A DNA stretch of 64,000 bases from Bacillus subtilis subsp. subtilis (GTDB lineage: Bacteria > Pseudomonadota > Gammaproteobacteria > Xanthomonadales > Xanthomonadaceae), in contig JAHREJ010000021.1 of NCBI GenBank assembly GCA_021733645.1, positions 1 to 64,000 of the forward strand, read 5' to 3'. The notes beneath the pieces are model-generated. The model was not told the origin of the DNA. It ran no database searches and saw only the letters and a program-made list of their open reading frames with translations. The translations under genes and the position numbers were made by a program. Of this stretch, positions 8,242 through 17,217 are shown one piece after another (within the stretch, counting starts at the first letter, position 1; each line of letters starts with the position of its first letter).

Positions 8242-9323
8242 TGCAGGGTGTCCAGCCAGCGCTGGGCGATCTGCAGCGCCAGCGGATAGGGTTCGGGGCC
8301 GTCACGGTTGGTCAGGATGATCACCGTCAGATGCTTGTCGGGGTAACGCAGGATCACGTTGCGGAAGCCGATGCTCTCGCCGCTGTGCCATTGCGCCCGG
8401 CCGTTGAGCCGCCAGCCGAAGCCGTAGAACGGCACGTCCGGCTCGTCGGTGCGGGTGGCCGGGGCGAATGCCTGCCGCAGTGACGTGGCCTTCAACAGGC
8501 GCGTGTCGTACAGCGCCGCATCCCACCTGGCCAGGTCGTCCAGCGATGCATAGAGTCCGCCATCGCCCAGCACCGCGCTGGTCGGGCTCTGGTCGGCGCG
8601 TTGCCAGCGGCCGTCCACCTGGCGGTAGCCGTAGGCGCGTCGCGCCACGTCATCCACGCCGTCCTGGTGGGCCACCGTGTCGCGCATGCCCAGCGGCAGG
8701 AAGATGCGGTTGCGCAGGAACGTGGCGAAATCCTGGCCCGAGGCCTGGCCCACCACCAGCGCCAGCAGTGCATAGCCGCTGTTGCTGTAGCGGTACTGGC
8801 TACCGGGTGCGAACTGGGTGCGGTTCTGCGCCTCCAGCAGGTGCAGCACGTCCAGGTCGTGCACCTGCGTGGTGGCATCGGCCGGCATCAGGTCTTCGTA
8901 GTCGAGCAGGCCGCTGGTATGGCTGAGGAGCTGGCGCAGGGTGATCGCATCGGCGGCAGCCGGCAGCGACGGCAACCAGCGCTTGAGCGGGTCATCCAGC
9001 GACAGCCGGCCGTCCTCGGCCAGCAGCAGAATGGCCGCGGCGGTGAACTGCTTGCTGACCGAGGCCAGCCGGAAGTTGGTCTGTGCGGTCACGGCAGTGC
9101 GGTCTTCCACCACCGCCAGCCCGTAGCCGCGGCGGAACACCGGCTGGCCATCGTGCAGCACCAGCACTGCCGCACCCGGAACCTGGCCATCGTAGCGCTG
9201 CAGCAGCGCATCGATGCCCGGGTCCGGCGGGACCGCAGCGGGCGCGGCCGGTGCATGGCCGGCCCACAGCAGGCCGATGCAGAGCAGGCCGGTCCATCCT
9301 CGGTGACGCGCGCGCGGGTGCAT
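8238..9323 (-). CDS. Exported serine hydrolase of the beta-lactamase/class C-like family
   Basis: A 361-residue protein with a signal peptide (residues 1-27, ending APAAPA) and a beta-lactamase-related (Pfam Beta-lactamase, family S12) domain. The catalytic SxxK is SVSK in NFRLASVSKQFTAAA, the YxN-type motif is YSN in YRYSNSGYALL, and the third motif is HSG in QWHSGESIGF, in place of KTG. Relatives include esterases, D-aminopeptidases and peptidases acting in the periplasm; true beta-lactamase activity is not implied. The gene precedes the VOC gene with a 4-bp overlap and follows the DUF885 gene by 20 bp, which suggests a three-gene transcript. Confidence 0.85.
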   Translation of the reverse strand: MHPRARHRGWTGLLCIGLLWAGHAPAAPAAVPPDPGIDALLQRYDGQVPGAAVLVLHDGQPVFRRGYGLAVVEDRTAVTAQTNFRLASVSKQFTAAAILLLAEDGRLSLDDPLKRWLPSLPAAADAITLRQLLSHTSGLLDYEDLMPADATTQVHDLDVLHLLEAQNRTQFAPGSQYRYSNSGYALLALVVGQASGQDFATFLRNRIFLPLGMRDTVAHQDGVDDVARRAYGYRQVDGRWQRADQSPTSAVLGDGGLYASLDDLARWDAALYDTRLLKATSLRQAFAPATRTDEPDVPFYGFGWRLNGRAQWHSGESIGFRNVILRYPDKHLTVIILTNRDGPEPYPLALQIAQRWLDTLQ

Positions 9324-9343
9324 GGGCAGTACCTGTGCCGAGG

Positions 9344-11269
9344 TCAGGGGGAGGGCGTGGGGGCCGCGGTGCCGGCGCTTTCGGCGGCGATCCAGCGGGT
9401 CATCTTGGCGTCGAGGATATCCAGCGGCATCGAGCCGTCGCGCAGGATCTCCTCATGGAACCGGCGCAGATCGAAACGCGCGCCGAGTGCGGCCTTGGCG
9501 CGGTCGCGCAGTTCCACCATCTTCAATTCACCCAGGCCGTTGGGCAGGGTCTGCCCCGGCAATGCCATGAATCGTTCGACCTCGGCGGTGGCATCCTCGG
9601 CGGGCAGGTCGGCGGTCTTGACCAGGTAATCCACCGCCTGGCGCTTGCTCCAGCCCTGCGCGTGCACGCCGGTATCGGCGGCCATGCGCGCGGCGCGGGT
9701 CAGCGCGGCCTGCAGGTAGCCGATGCGCTCGTACGGATCCTGGTAGACGCCGAGCTGGTCGCCCAGGGATTCGGCATACAGGCCCCACCCTTCGATGAAG
9801 GCGATATCGCCGCCCAGGCGACGGAAGCGCGGCAGCTTGTCCAGTTCCTGCTGCAGGCCCAACTGCACGTGGTGGCCGGGAATGCCCTCGTGCAGGAACT
9901 GCATCGGGGCCGCCCAGCGGCGACGGCTGGGCAGGTTGGCGGTATTGACGTACAGGATGCCCGGGCGCATGCCGTCGGGCAGCGGCGGCTGGTAGGCCAC
10001 GGCCGATGCGGCGGCCGCCCGATCCGGTTCCACCGCGCGCACCTCCAGGGGGGCCTTGGGCAGGGTGCCCAGCAGGCTGGGCAGGCGACTGCCGACCTGC
10101 ACCTGCAACTGCTTGTAGCGGCTCAACAACGCTTCCGGGTTGGCGTACTGGAAGCTGCGGTCGGTGCGCATGTTGCGCAGCACCTTCTGCTGCGAACCGC
10201 GGATCCTGTTGTCCTTGAGCACCGTGGCGATCTGCGCCTGCAGGCTGGCCACGCGCTGTTCGGCCACGGCATGGATCTGCTGCGCATCCAGAGTGGCAGC
10301 GGTGCTCTGCACGATGTTCTGCGTGTACCACGCCTGGCCGTTGGGCAACGCACCCAGCCCATCGCTGCGGCGCGTGGCGGGCAGGTACTCGGTGGCGATG
10401 AAGCCACGCAGGGCGCGGTAGGCCGGCATGATGCGGAACTCGATCATGCGTTTGTACTCGGCGCTGATGCGCGCCTTGTCTGCCTCGGGAAAGTCTTCGG
10501 GCATGTTGCGCACGGGGGCCCAGAAAATGCTGTCTTCTGCCGTGGGCTTGATCACCGCGTCCAGCTGCGGCAGCACTTTTTCCATCAGGTCGCGCGGCTG
10601 CACCACGCCGGCCTTCATGCCGTCGCGCATGTTGGTCACGGCCTGGTCGAACAGCGGTCCGATGCCCAGCGAGCGCCTGGACCAGCTGTCATAGTCGGCA
10701 ACGGTATTGAACGGCTGCGCGCCCGAGCCGGAGCCCAGGATGGCCATGATGCTGCCCAGGTTGTAGTACTGGCTTACCGGCAGCATCCAGCCGGGGTACC
10801 TTTCGGCGGCCAACGACATACGCGCGTCGCGCACGAAGATTTCGTAGCTGAGCAGGTCCTGCCCGGTCAGCCCATCGGCGCCGATCTTCTCCACCTTGCC
10901 CAGCCATTCCACGGTGAAATCATGCGACTGCTGGCGGTAGGCGGCCGAGAGGATGTTGGGCAGCTGGTCGTTATGGCGGGCATCGCCCTGGAAGGTGGCC
11001 TGCAGCGGGTTGAGCCGCATCGAGGCATCCCAGTATTCATCATAGATGCGGTTGAGCTGGGCCGCCTTGCTCTGCTGGCGCACCAGCGGCTGGCGGGCCG
11101 GGGTGGCCGCCGGGCGCGCGCGGGGCTTGGCCTTGGGTTTGGCGGCGGCGCGGGTCTGGGCGGCGGCGGGCCGGTTGGCCTTCTTCTTGGCAGCTTCAGC
11201 CGGTGCGGCGCTGCCAAGCATCAGCAGGGCGGCAATGGCAAGCGCCAGGGCGCGGGCGGGGTGGGGCAT
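9344..11269 (-). CDS. DUF885 family exported metallopeptidase-like protein
   Basis: A 641-residue protein with a signal peptide (MPHPARALALAIAALLML..., cleavage after AEA), a Lys/Ala/Pro-rich low-complexity linker (about residues 27-65) and a large helical DUF885 domain. The HEGIPGHH motif, an HExxH-like zinc site, lies near residue 460, with a downstream EGWGLYAE helix providing the probable third ligand. DUF885 proteins are putative zinc peptidases of M32/M2-like architecture; substrates are unknown. The start at 11269 has GGAAA at a good distance. An in-frame ATG at 11293 would add 8 residues and cannot be excluded. Confidence 0.85.
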   Translation of the reverse strand: MPHPARALALAIAALLMLGSAAPAEAAKKKANRPAAAQTRAAAKPKAKPRARPAATPARQPLVRQQSKAAQLNRIYDEYWDASMRLNPLQATFQGDARHNDQLPNILSAAYRQQSHDFTVEWLGKVEKIGADGLTGQDLLSYEIFVRDARMSLAAERYPGWMLPVSQYYNLGSIMAILGSGSGAQPFNTVADYDSWSRRSLGIGPLFDQAVTNMRDGMKAGVVQPRDLMEKVLPQLDAVIKPTAEDSIFWAPVRNMPEDFPEADKARISAEYKRMIEFRIMPAYRALRGFIATEYLPATRRSDGLGALPNGQAWYTQNIVQSTAATLDAQQIHAVAEQRVASLQAQIATVLKDNRIRGSQQKVLRNMRTDRSFQYANPEALLSRYKQLQVQVGSRLPSLLGTLPKAPLEVRAVEPDRAAAASAVAYQPPLPDGMRPGILYVNTANLPSRRRWAAPMQFLHEGIPGHHVQLGLQQELDKLPRFRRLGGDIAFIEGWGLYAESLGDQLGVYQDPYERIGYLQAALTRAARMAADTGVHAQGWSKRQAVDYLVKTADLPAEDATAEVERFMALPGQTLPNGLGELKMVELRDRAKAALGARFDLRRFHEEILRDGSMPLDILDAKMTRWIAAESAGTAAPTPSP

Positions 11270-11367
11270 CGACTGTTTCCGTAAAACATGCACAGACCCG
11301 GGAGCTTGCCCGATTCACCTGCCTACGGCCAGCATCGGCGCCCGCCCAGGCGGGGGGCGTACCGGGT

Positions 11368-12153
11368 TCAGTCAGCTGCCGCGTCGGCCCGCAGCCGGGC
11401 CGCCCGTTCAGCGCCCAGGTAGCCGGTAATCGCCCGGCGCATCAGGTACAGCAAGGGAATCAGCGCGATCGCAAAGCCCATCTTGTAGAGGTAATTGACG
11501 CTGCTGACGGCCAGGAACAGCGAGGTTGGCCACTGCTGCGGGCCCAGCACGAAGGCGATCCAGATCACCACGAAGCTGTCCACCAGCTGCGATACCGCCG
11601 TTGAGCCGGTGGCGCGCAGCCACACATGGCGTTCGCCGGTGGCGCGGCGGATACGGTGGAACACCGAGACATCGATCAGCTGCCCGACCAGGAAGGCCAC
11701 CAGCGACCCGCCGATGGTCCACATGCCCTGGCCGAACACCGCGGCGAATGCCGCCTGGTAGTCCGGCACGCCATTCGCGCTCATCGAGGTGACCCACCAT
11801 TGCGCAGGCACCAGCGAGATCGCCGCGAAGGCGAAGACGAAGCCATAGCTGATCAGCCCCACCGCCAGCCATGAGATGAATGTCACCCCACGCCGGCCGA
11901 AGAACTCGTTGATGGTGTCGGTCATGATGAACACCACCGGCCACAGCAGCGTGCCGGCGGTGAAACTGAGCGAGCCGGTCTGGCCGAACAGGTTCCAGTT
12001 GAAGGGCGCCACGCCGAGCGTGTCTTCCAGCGCGAAGATCTTGACCCCGATCAACTCGGCCAGCACCGCATTGGTGCAGAAGAATGCCGCCAGGAGGATG
12101 AACAGCAGCACCGCGCGGTCCTGCAGCGGCGCTGCCTGTGACGGCGTCGTCAT
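11368..12153 (-). CDS. Queuosine precursor transporter (YhhQ/VUT family)
   Basis: A 261-residue integral membrane protein with about six transmembrane helices. It carries the family features CTNAVLAELIGVKIF near the N-terminus, FIMTDTINEFFGRRG, and GQLIDVSVFHRIRR with a later LVDSFVV helix. YhhQ-family members (formerly DUF165, VUT) import queuine precursors such as preQ0 and preQ1 for tRNA modification. The C-terminus ends in a charged tail (GAERAARLRADAAAD). It is monocistronic. The 300 bp upstream were searched by eye for a preQ1 riboswitch and none was recognised. Confidence 0.88.
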   Translation of the reverse strand: MTTPSQAAPLQDRAVLLFILLAAFFCTNAVLAELIGVKIFALEDTLGVAPFNWNLFGQTGSLSFTAGTLLWPVVFIMTDTINEFFGRRGVTFISWLAVGLISYGFVFAFAAISLVPAQWWVTSMSANGVPDYQAAFAAVFGQGMWTIGGSLVAFLVGQLIDVSVFHRIRRATGERHVWLRATGSTAVSQLVDSFVVIWIAFVLGPQQWPTSLFLAVSSVNYLYKMGFAIALIPLLYLMRRAITGYLGAERAARLRADAAAD

Positions 12154-12453
12154 GGGGAGTGACGCACATGGCAGGGGGGCGGGTCCGCCGCTGTCACGGT
12201 GCCCGCCGGCGTGTCATTGCTCCACATCCGCGCGGGCGTCCCGACGCGGGGCTGCCGGCCTGCAGCGCAGCCGCCGGGCAGAGGATCACGTGGGTCAAAC
12301 GGGTGCGACCGGCACGGTTCATGCGGAAAGTCTACCGCGGTGCCGGTGGGTTTCTGCCGGCACGAATCGATGAAATTTCAGCGCGATTCCAGCGGTGTGC
12401 GGTAGCCCGCATCGATCACGCAGGCGCCCCCGTGGCAGGGTGCGCTGCATCCA
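12154..12453. other. Gene-free interval between yhhQ-like and DUF502 genes
   Basis: This 300-bp stretch holds the leader and promoter of the YhhQ-like gene (minus strand) and the 3' end of the DUF502 transcript. A hairpin GTGCCGG...CCGGCAC is visible at about 12339-12362. No reading frame with recognisable content, no RNA gene and no clear riboswitch consensus was seen. Confidence 0.5.
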
Positions 12454-13137
12454 TCAGCGAGGGACATCGCCGGCGCGGGTGAACGGTACGCTTTCCGGCG
12501 CGACTGCGCCGCCGGAGATGATGAAGCTCATGGCCTGGTCGACGGTCCAGTCGGTGGGGGTCAGCAGTTCCACCGGCACGATCTCCAGGTAACCGGAGGT
12601 CGGGTTGGGCGTAGTCGGCACGTAGACGGCGGCCAGTTCACGATCGCTGCCCTGTTCGCGGATGACCCGGGTAACCAGCCCGACCGATTTCATGTCGCGG
12701 TGCGGGAAGTCGATCAGCACCACGCGCTGGGTGCTGCCCGGCTCGGTCTGCAGCATGTCCAGCAGCTTCTTGGCGCTGTCGTAGATGATGCTGGCCAACG
12801 GGATGCGCTTGATCACCGCGCCGAACCAGCGCAGCAGGCGCTGGCCGATCACCCGGCGGCTGAGCACCCCGACGCTGAGGATCACCAGCAACGTGGCAGC
12901 CAGGCCGATCAGGTTCTGCATCCACTCCACCTTGATCCAGCCCAGGTAATGCGGGAACGAGGCAGCAATCTGCTCGGACAGCGGCACCACCACCGGGCTG
13001 GAAATGCCCGACAGCAGCACGAAGACGAATTTGACCACCACCCAGGTCAGCCAGATCGGCAGCAGGGTGAGCAGGCCGGTCAGGAACAGGCGCTGCAGGG
13101 AGGGGCGCGGAACGAGGTGGGGGGCTTCGGGCGACAT
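12454..13137 (-). CDS. DUF502 domain membrane protein
   Basis: A 227-residue membrane protein with two transmembrane segments near the N-terminus (about 18-45 and 75-100) and a soluble part containing IPLASIIYDSAKKLLDML and RVVLIDFPHRDMKSVGLVTR, features of DUF502 (LIAS-related in plants). It ends with a P-N-P-T-S-G-Y-L motif region typical of the family, then QAMSFIISGGAVAPE. The function is unknown. The start at 13137 (MSPEAPHLVPRPS) is chosen; the longer frame extends into the divergent gene without family similarity. The 73-bp gap to the divergent gene at 13211 should hold both promoters. Confidence 0.85.
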   Translation of the reverse strand: MSPEAPHLVPRPSLQRLFLTGLLTLLPIWLTWVVVKFVFVLLSGISSPVVVPLSEQIAASFPHYLGWIKVEWMQNLIGLAATLLVILSVGVLSRRVIGQRLLRWFGAVIKRIPLASIIYDSAKKLLDMLQTEPGSTQRVVLIDFPHRDMKSVGLVTRVIREQGSDRELAAVYVPTTPNPTSGYLEIVPVELLTPTDWTVDQAMSFIISGGAVAPESVPFTRAGDVPR

Positions 13138-13210
13138 GACGCATTGTAGCGGTGCCGCACCCCGGATTACCCTGCTGCAGGCCACAGGGAGCCAGTTGCC
13201 GGGGAATGTC

Positions 13211-14521
13211 GTGTTGAAAGGATTGAAGTGGGTCGGCATGACCGTGCTGGGGATGGGCGCGATGGTGGTGTTGGTGCTGCTGGTGTCGTGGTGGTTGCCG
13301 GTGCCGGCCGACCAGCGCGACGCCCTGCAGGCCGCCGATGCCGGGCTGCCGGAGGGTCGGCCGGAGCGCAACGCCTTCCCGGCGATATGGCTGTTGCCCT
13401 ACGACGGCCTGTCTCCTGCGCAGGTGCAGGCGCTGACCGAAGAGGACGCGCGCCGGTTCGCACAGGCCCTGGCGGGCACGCCGCCCCAGGCGGCGGGCAA
13501 CAGCGTGGCCGAAGCACGCTTTGCCAAAGTCACCGCGGCCACCGGCTGGTGCAGGCGCGGCCCGACCCGCTGCCTGGAGGAGGTGCGCGCCAATGCCGAT
13601 GCGGTCGCGCAGGCGCATCAAGGCCACCAGGCCCTGCATGCGCGCATTGCCGCGCTTGGCGACGCCGACCACTACCACTCCCTGTTCCAGCCCGATCCGG
13701 TGATGCCGTTCCCGCCCATGCAGGTGCTGATGGAACGCACCTCGGCACATGCGCTGGCGCAGGTGCGTGGCGACAGTGCGCAGGCATTGCAGGGCGCCTG
13801 CGAAGACATCCGCACCGGGCGGATGTTGATGGCACGCAGCGATAGCGTGTTGGTGGCGATGGTGGGGGGCGCACTGGCCGAACGCAGCGCCAGCCTGTTC
13901 ACCGATGTGCTGGCCGAGCTGCCTGCGGATGCGTCCGTGCCAGCACTGTGCCGGCAGGCGCTCTCCGCACCGGTGGTTGCCGATCTGGACCTGTGCCTGC
14001 CGATGCGGGGCGAGTTTGCCTTCCAGCGCGCGGCCACGGCCAAGAGTCCTGAAGCACAACGCCAATGGCTCTACAACGAGCGCAAGACCGAGGCACGCGG
14101 GGCATGGCAGTTGTCGCGCACCTGCAGCGCCGACGTGCACGCGCAGATCGGCGAGGACCGCCGCGTGCAGTTGCCGCCACCCCCCTCGATCTGGTCGTGG
14201 TCCTGCGCGGCCAACGCGCTGGGCTGCACGCTGCTGGACATCAGCGCGCCGGCCTACAACGATTACCCGCGCCGCGCCCAGGATGCAGGTGCCCAGCTGC
14301 GCATGGCGGCGGCCATGTTGTGGCTGCATGCACAGCCGCGCGGCGATGCCGATGCGATGACCCGCCTGGCAGACCTGCCCGATGCGCTGCGCAGCACGCA
14401 GCGCCCCCTGCAGCTGACCCGTGACGGGCGCAGCGTGCAGGTGATGCGCTACGGCAGCGCGCCCGACGGTACGTCGACCTGGGTCCGTGCGCCGTTGCCG
14501 CAGGCCTGGCAGCCGCGTTGA
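13211..14521 (+). CDS. Uncharacterised protein with N-terminal membrane anchor
   Basis: A 436-residue protein not recognised. A single transmembrane helix (about residues 10-30, MTVLGMGAMVVLVLLVSWWL) is followed by a large soluble region, presumably periplasmic, with several cysteines (GWCRRGPTRCLEE, GACEDIR, CRQAL, DLCLP, RTCSAD, WSCAANALGCTLLD), which suggests multiple disulfides. A GTG start at 13211 preceded by GGGGA is chosen; the alternative is ATG at 13238. It is divergent from DUF502 and its stop is 9 bp from the end of the converging gene at 14531. No catalytic motif is evident. A periplasmic structural or envelope-stress role would be only a guess. Confidence 0.75.
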   Translation: MLKGLKWVGMTVLGMGAMVVLVLLVSWWLPVPADQRDALQAADAGLPEGRPERNAFPAIWLLPYDGLSPAQVQALTEEDARRFAQALAGTPPQAAGNSVAEARFAKVTAATGWCRRGPTRCLEEVRANADAVAQAHQGHQALHARIAALGDADHYHSLFQPDPVMPFPPMQVLMERTSAHALAQVRGDSAQALQGACEDIRTGRMLMARSDSVLVAMVGGALAERSASLFTDVLAELPADASVPALCRQALSAPVVADLDLCLPMRGEFAFQRAATAKSPEAQRQWLYNERKTEARGAWQLSRTCSADVHAQIGEDRRVQLPPPPSIWSWSCAANALGCTLLDISAPAYNDYPRRAQDAGAQLRMAAAMLWLHAQPRGDADAMTRLADLPDALRSTQRPLQLTRDGRSVQVMRYGSAPDGTSTWVRAPLPQAWQPR

Positions 14522-14530
14522 GCGGCGCGG

Positions 14531-14965
14531 CTAGGGCAACGGGTCGAAGGCCGCCCCGTCGCCGATGCTGTCCAGCGTCCAGCGCCGGGCCGAGGCCAGG
14601 GTTTCCCAGCGCACCTGCTCGCGATCGTCCTGGCGGCTGCCGTTCGCGCGTCGCTGTTTGCCGGTGGTGTAGTTGATGCCCAGCGATTCGGTCTCGCCGG
14701 CGTTGCGCATCCGCGCTGTGCGGTCGTAGCCGATCAGCGCGAAGGTGCCGTGCTGCCAGCGGAAGGTGTAGCGGGCCGAACCGGTGGACCAGCTGCCGGC
14801 ATTGGCGAAGAAGTACAGGCCGACCCGCAGCGTGCCGCGCACGATCCAGACGCCACCGGCCCCGTCTTCAAACACATCGGACAGGTTGGGGTACTCGTGG
14901 CGCGGAATCAGGGTGTGGTTCTGAGGCGCATGATCGGGGCAACGCACGTTCGGGCTGGCGAGCAT
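14531..14965 (-). CDS. Hypothetical protein, possibly the C-terminal remnant of a longer exported protein
   Basis: A 144-residue reading frame. The segment QNHTLIPRHEYPN...GGVWIVRGTLRVGLYFFANAGSW...YTFRWQHGTFALIGYDRTARMRNAGETE looks like the C-terminal half of a beta-rich domain found in longer, exported Gram-negative proteins in which an N-terminal Asp-rich (LNGDG-type) half precedes it. Here the first 15 residues are unremarkable, there is no signal peptide, and only 36 bp separate it from the next gene, so the N-terminal half seems to be missing. It may be a decayed gene or a short cytoplasmic variant. The recognition of the family comes from memory of the motif and has not been checked by search. 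Confidence 0.5.
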   Translation of the reverse strand: MLASPNVRCPDHAPQNHTLIPRHEYPNLSDVFEDGAGGVWIVRGTLRVGLYFFANAGSWSTGSARYTFRWQHGTFALIGYDRTARMRNAGETESLGINYTTGKQRRANGSRQDDREQVRWETLASARRWTLDSIGDGAAFDPLP

Positions 14966-15001
14966 AGCAATCCGGTACGGGCCAATCCTGCGCCGGTGCG
15001 G

Positions 15002-15475
15002 CTACGCCGCGCGCGTGCCCGCGCTGCGTGCCTCCGGCTTGAGCCGCAGGTACACCTGTTTGCGCACCCGCGCCACCACCTCGCCCTGCGCATCCACGAT
15101 GTCATTGCTGAACCAGTGCAGGTACTTTTCGCCCCCGGCGGTGGCGGCGCGCAACTGGTCGAGCAGGGCCTCGTCCAGATGGAACTGCGCACTCACGGTG
15201 CCGCGCCCGGGTTTGATGAACTCGATCGCGCCGGCGCGGTCCCACACGTAGTAGTCACGGCCCAGGTTGTGCATCACGGTGAGCATCCAGAACGGATCGG
15301 TCATCGCAAACAGGCTGCCGCCAAAGTGCGTGCCAACGTAGTTGCGGTTCCAGGGGCGCATGCGCAGTTCCACGCGCACGTGGCGGTAGTCCGGGCTGAC
15401 CTCGGTGACATGGATCCCGGTGAACAGGAACGGCGGCCACAGGTTCATGCCGTGGCGGAAAACGTTGGCCTTCAT
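15002..15475 (-). CDS. DUF4442 (hotdog-fold thioesterase-like) protein
   Basis: A 157-residue protein of the hotdog superfamily. The core NRNYVGTHFGGSLFAMTDPFWMLTVM, with Gly-rich turn and following helix, is the DUF4442 signature, related to the C-terminal domain of YiiD and to PaaI thioesterases. Later strands (GAIEFIKPGRGTVSAQFHL, VVARVRKQVYLRLKP) complete the fold. Such proteins are thought to hydrolyse acyl-CoA thioesters, but activity is inferred. It is on the minus strand, 104 bp upstream of the diguanylate cyclase stop. Confidence 0.85.
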   Translation of the reverse strand: MKANVFRHGMNLWPPFLFTGIHVTEVSPDYRHVRVELRMRPWNRNYVGTHFGGSLFAMTDPFWMLTVMHNLGRDYYVWDRAGAIEFIKPGRGTVSAQFHLDEALLDQLRAATAGGEKYLHWFSNDIVDAQGEVVARVRKQVYLRLKPEARSAGTRAA

Positions 15476-15579
15476 GGGTGAGCAACGCGCAGGGGAGGTG
15501 GGGGCACTCTACCATTCGTAGGCGTATGGTGGGGTGGGCGGGGCGGCCCGTACCGCACCGGCCCCGGCCCGCTGCGGTG

Positions 15580-17217
15580 TCACTGGCCGTCGTCGGCCAC
15601 GTAGCCGTCGCGGCCAGCGGCCTTGGCCTTGTACAGGGCGGCATCGGCGCCTTCGAAGAAGTGGCGCGGTTCACTGCTGTTGGATGGCACCCGGGTGTAG
15701 ACGCCCACCGTCACGGTGATCTGCAGGGTCTGGCCGTGCGCGGCCGGCACGTCCAGCGTGCGTACGCGGGCGAGCAGATCCTCGATGACCTGCACCGCGC
15801 CTTCGGTGGCGGTATCGGGCAGGACCAGTGCGAACTCGTCGCCGCCAAAGCGTGCGGCCATGTCGCGCGGGCGTCGCGCGTGCGCTCCGATCTCGGTGGC
15901 GATCCGGCGCAGCACGCTGTCGCCGGCCTGATGGCCATGCACGTCGTTGTGGTGCTTGAAATGGTCCACGTCGATCAGCACCAGGCTGAGTGGGCGGCCA
16001 CTGCGTCTGCCGGCGTCGTGTTCCTGCTGCAGGGTCTGTTCGAAGCGCAGTCGGTTGCCCAGGCCGGTCAGCGCATCGCTGTTGGCCTGGCGTCGCCATG
16101 CGCTGATCCGCCACAGCACCCAGGCGCAGATCACCGCCAGCATCCCGGTCAGCGCGGCGGCCGGGGCGAACCACAGGTTGCCGGCGCGCAGCAGCACAAA
16201 ACTCAGCAACAGCGTCAGGGGCAGGGACAGCAGCGCGCTGGCCGCGGCCCTAGGCAGCGCCAGCCCCAGGCAGCACAGCGCCACCAGCAGGCCGCTGATC
16301 AGGTCCCGCCAGAGCGGTGGCGGCAGGGTGATGACGGTGTCGCCGAGCAGCATCGAGGCCACGTTGGCCTGGTATTCGCTGCCGCTCATCCAGCGCTCGC
16401 GCGTGGTGGGGGTGAGCAGGCGCGGGGCGATGCCGCTGGCGGTCATGCCTACCAGCACCAAGCGGCCGCGCAGCAGCGCCGGGTCGACGTTGCCGTTTAG
16501 CACGTCCACGTAGGACACCTGCGGGAAGCGCTCGGGGGGGCCGGCATAGCGGACGCGCACGTAGTGGTCGCGCCGCCACTGGTACGGCGAGGGCTGCGCC
16601 GGATCGGGATCGCGCAGGCCGGGCAGCGGACCGCCCACGTCGGCCAGTGCCAACCCCAACGCCGGCCAATGCGGTGAACCGATCCCGGCGGTGAGGTACA
16701 GCCCGCGCGCCACGCCGTCGGCATCCACTTCGATATCGCTGTGGCCGAGCGTGGCCGCGTTGGCGGCGATCAGCGGAATCGGCAGCAGTTCTTCGGCCAT
16801 GTTCGGGCCACTGGCCGGGGCCGCCAGTACCGGCAGCACCACCTTGCCGTTGCGGCGGATCGCCGCGGCCAGCTCGGCATCCTGCGCGGCATCCTGGCGG
16901 TCCGGCTCGGACAGCATCAGGTCCAGTACCACCCGGGTGCTGCCCGCGTCGGTGAGGCGGTCAAGCAGGCGCGCGTGGGTCGAGCGCGGCCACGGCCACT
17001 GGCCGATCTGCTGCAGGCTGTTGTCGTCGATTGCCACGATCAGCAGGCGCGGGTCGGGCGGGTAATCCCAGGCTCCGACGTAGGCGTCGTACACCGCTTC
17101 GTCCTGCCGCCAGAACCACTGCCAGTGGCTGGCCAACGCAGCCAGCCCGCCCACCAGCGCCGCCAGCGCCAGGCGCTGCGGCCATGACAGTGCCAGCGGT
17201 TTCACAGCAGCAGCCAC
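15580..17217 (-). CDS. CHASE2-domain diguanylate cyclase
   Basis: A 545-residue inner-membrane protein. A first transmembrane helix (about 13-33) leads to a periplasmic CHASE2 sensor domain (about 35-300; VAIDDNSLQQIGQWPWPRSTHA is typical). Three more helices (about 304-322, 325-343, 350-370) are followed by a cytoplasmic GGDEF domain (375-540). The active-site GGDEF at 458-462 is intact and an RPRD inhibitory I-site at 449-452 precedes it by five residues, so it should make c-di-GMP from two GTP under product inhibition. The start overlaps the end of the LysM-FecR gene by 16 bp. CHASE2 and FecR-domain proteins are often encoded together, which suggests the periplasmic partner sets the input. 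Confidence 0.93.
   Translation of the reverse strand: MAAAVKPLALSWPQRLALAALVGGLAALASHWQWFWRQDEAVYDAYVGAWDYPPDPRLLIVAIDDNSLQQIGQWPWPRSTHARLLDRLTDAGSTRVVLDLMLSEPDRQDAAQDAELAAAIRRNGKVVLPVLAAPASGPNMAEELLPIPLIAANAATLGHSDIEVDADGVARGLYLTAGIGSPHWPALGLALADVGGPLPGLRDPDPAQPSPYQWRRDHYVRVRYAGPPERFPQVSYVDVLNGNVDPALLRGRLVLVGMTASGIAPRLLTPTTRERWMSGSEYQANVASMLLGDTVITLPPPLWRDLISGLLVALCCLGLALPRAAASALLSLPLTLLLSFVLLRAGNLWFAPAAALTGMLAVICAWVLWRISAWRRQANSDALTGLGNRLRFEQTLQQEHDAGRRSGRPLSLVLIDVDHFKHHNDVHGHQAGDSVLRRIATEIGAHARRPRDMAARFGGDEFALVLPDTATEGAVQVIEDLLARVRTLDVPAAHGQTLQITVTVGVYTRVPSNSSEPRHFFEGADAALYKAKAAGRDGYVADDGQ

Noticed and set aside
8238-9323. True beta-lactamase resistance gene
   Set aside because: The third motif is HSG and the overall pattern is that of S12-type esterases and peptidases; resistance cannot be claimed.
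12154-12453. preQ1 riboswitch in front of the YhhQ-like transporter gene
   Set aside because: No preQ1-I, -II or -III consensus was found by eye in the minus-strand leader; a covariance search would be decisive.
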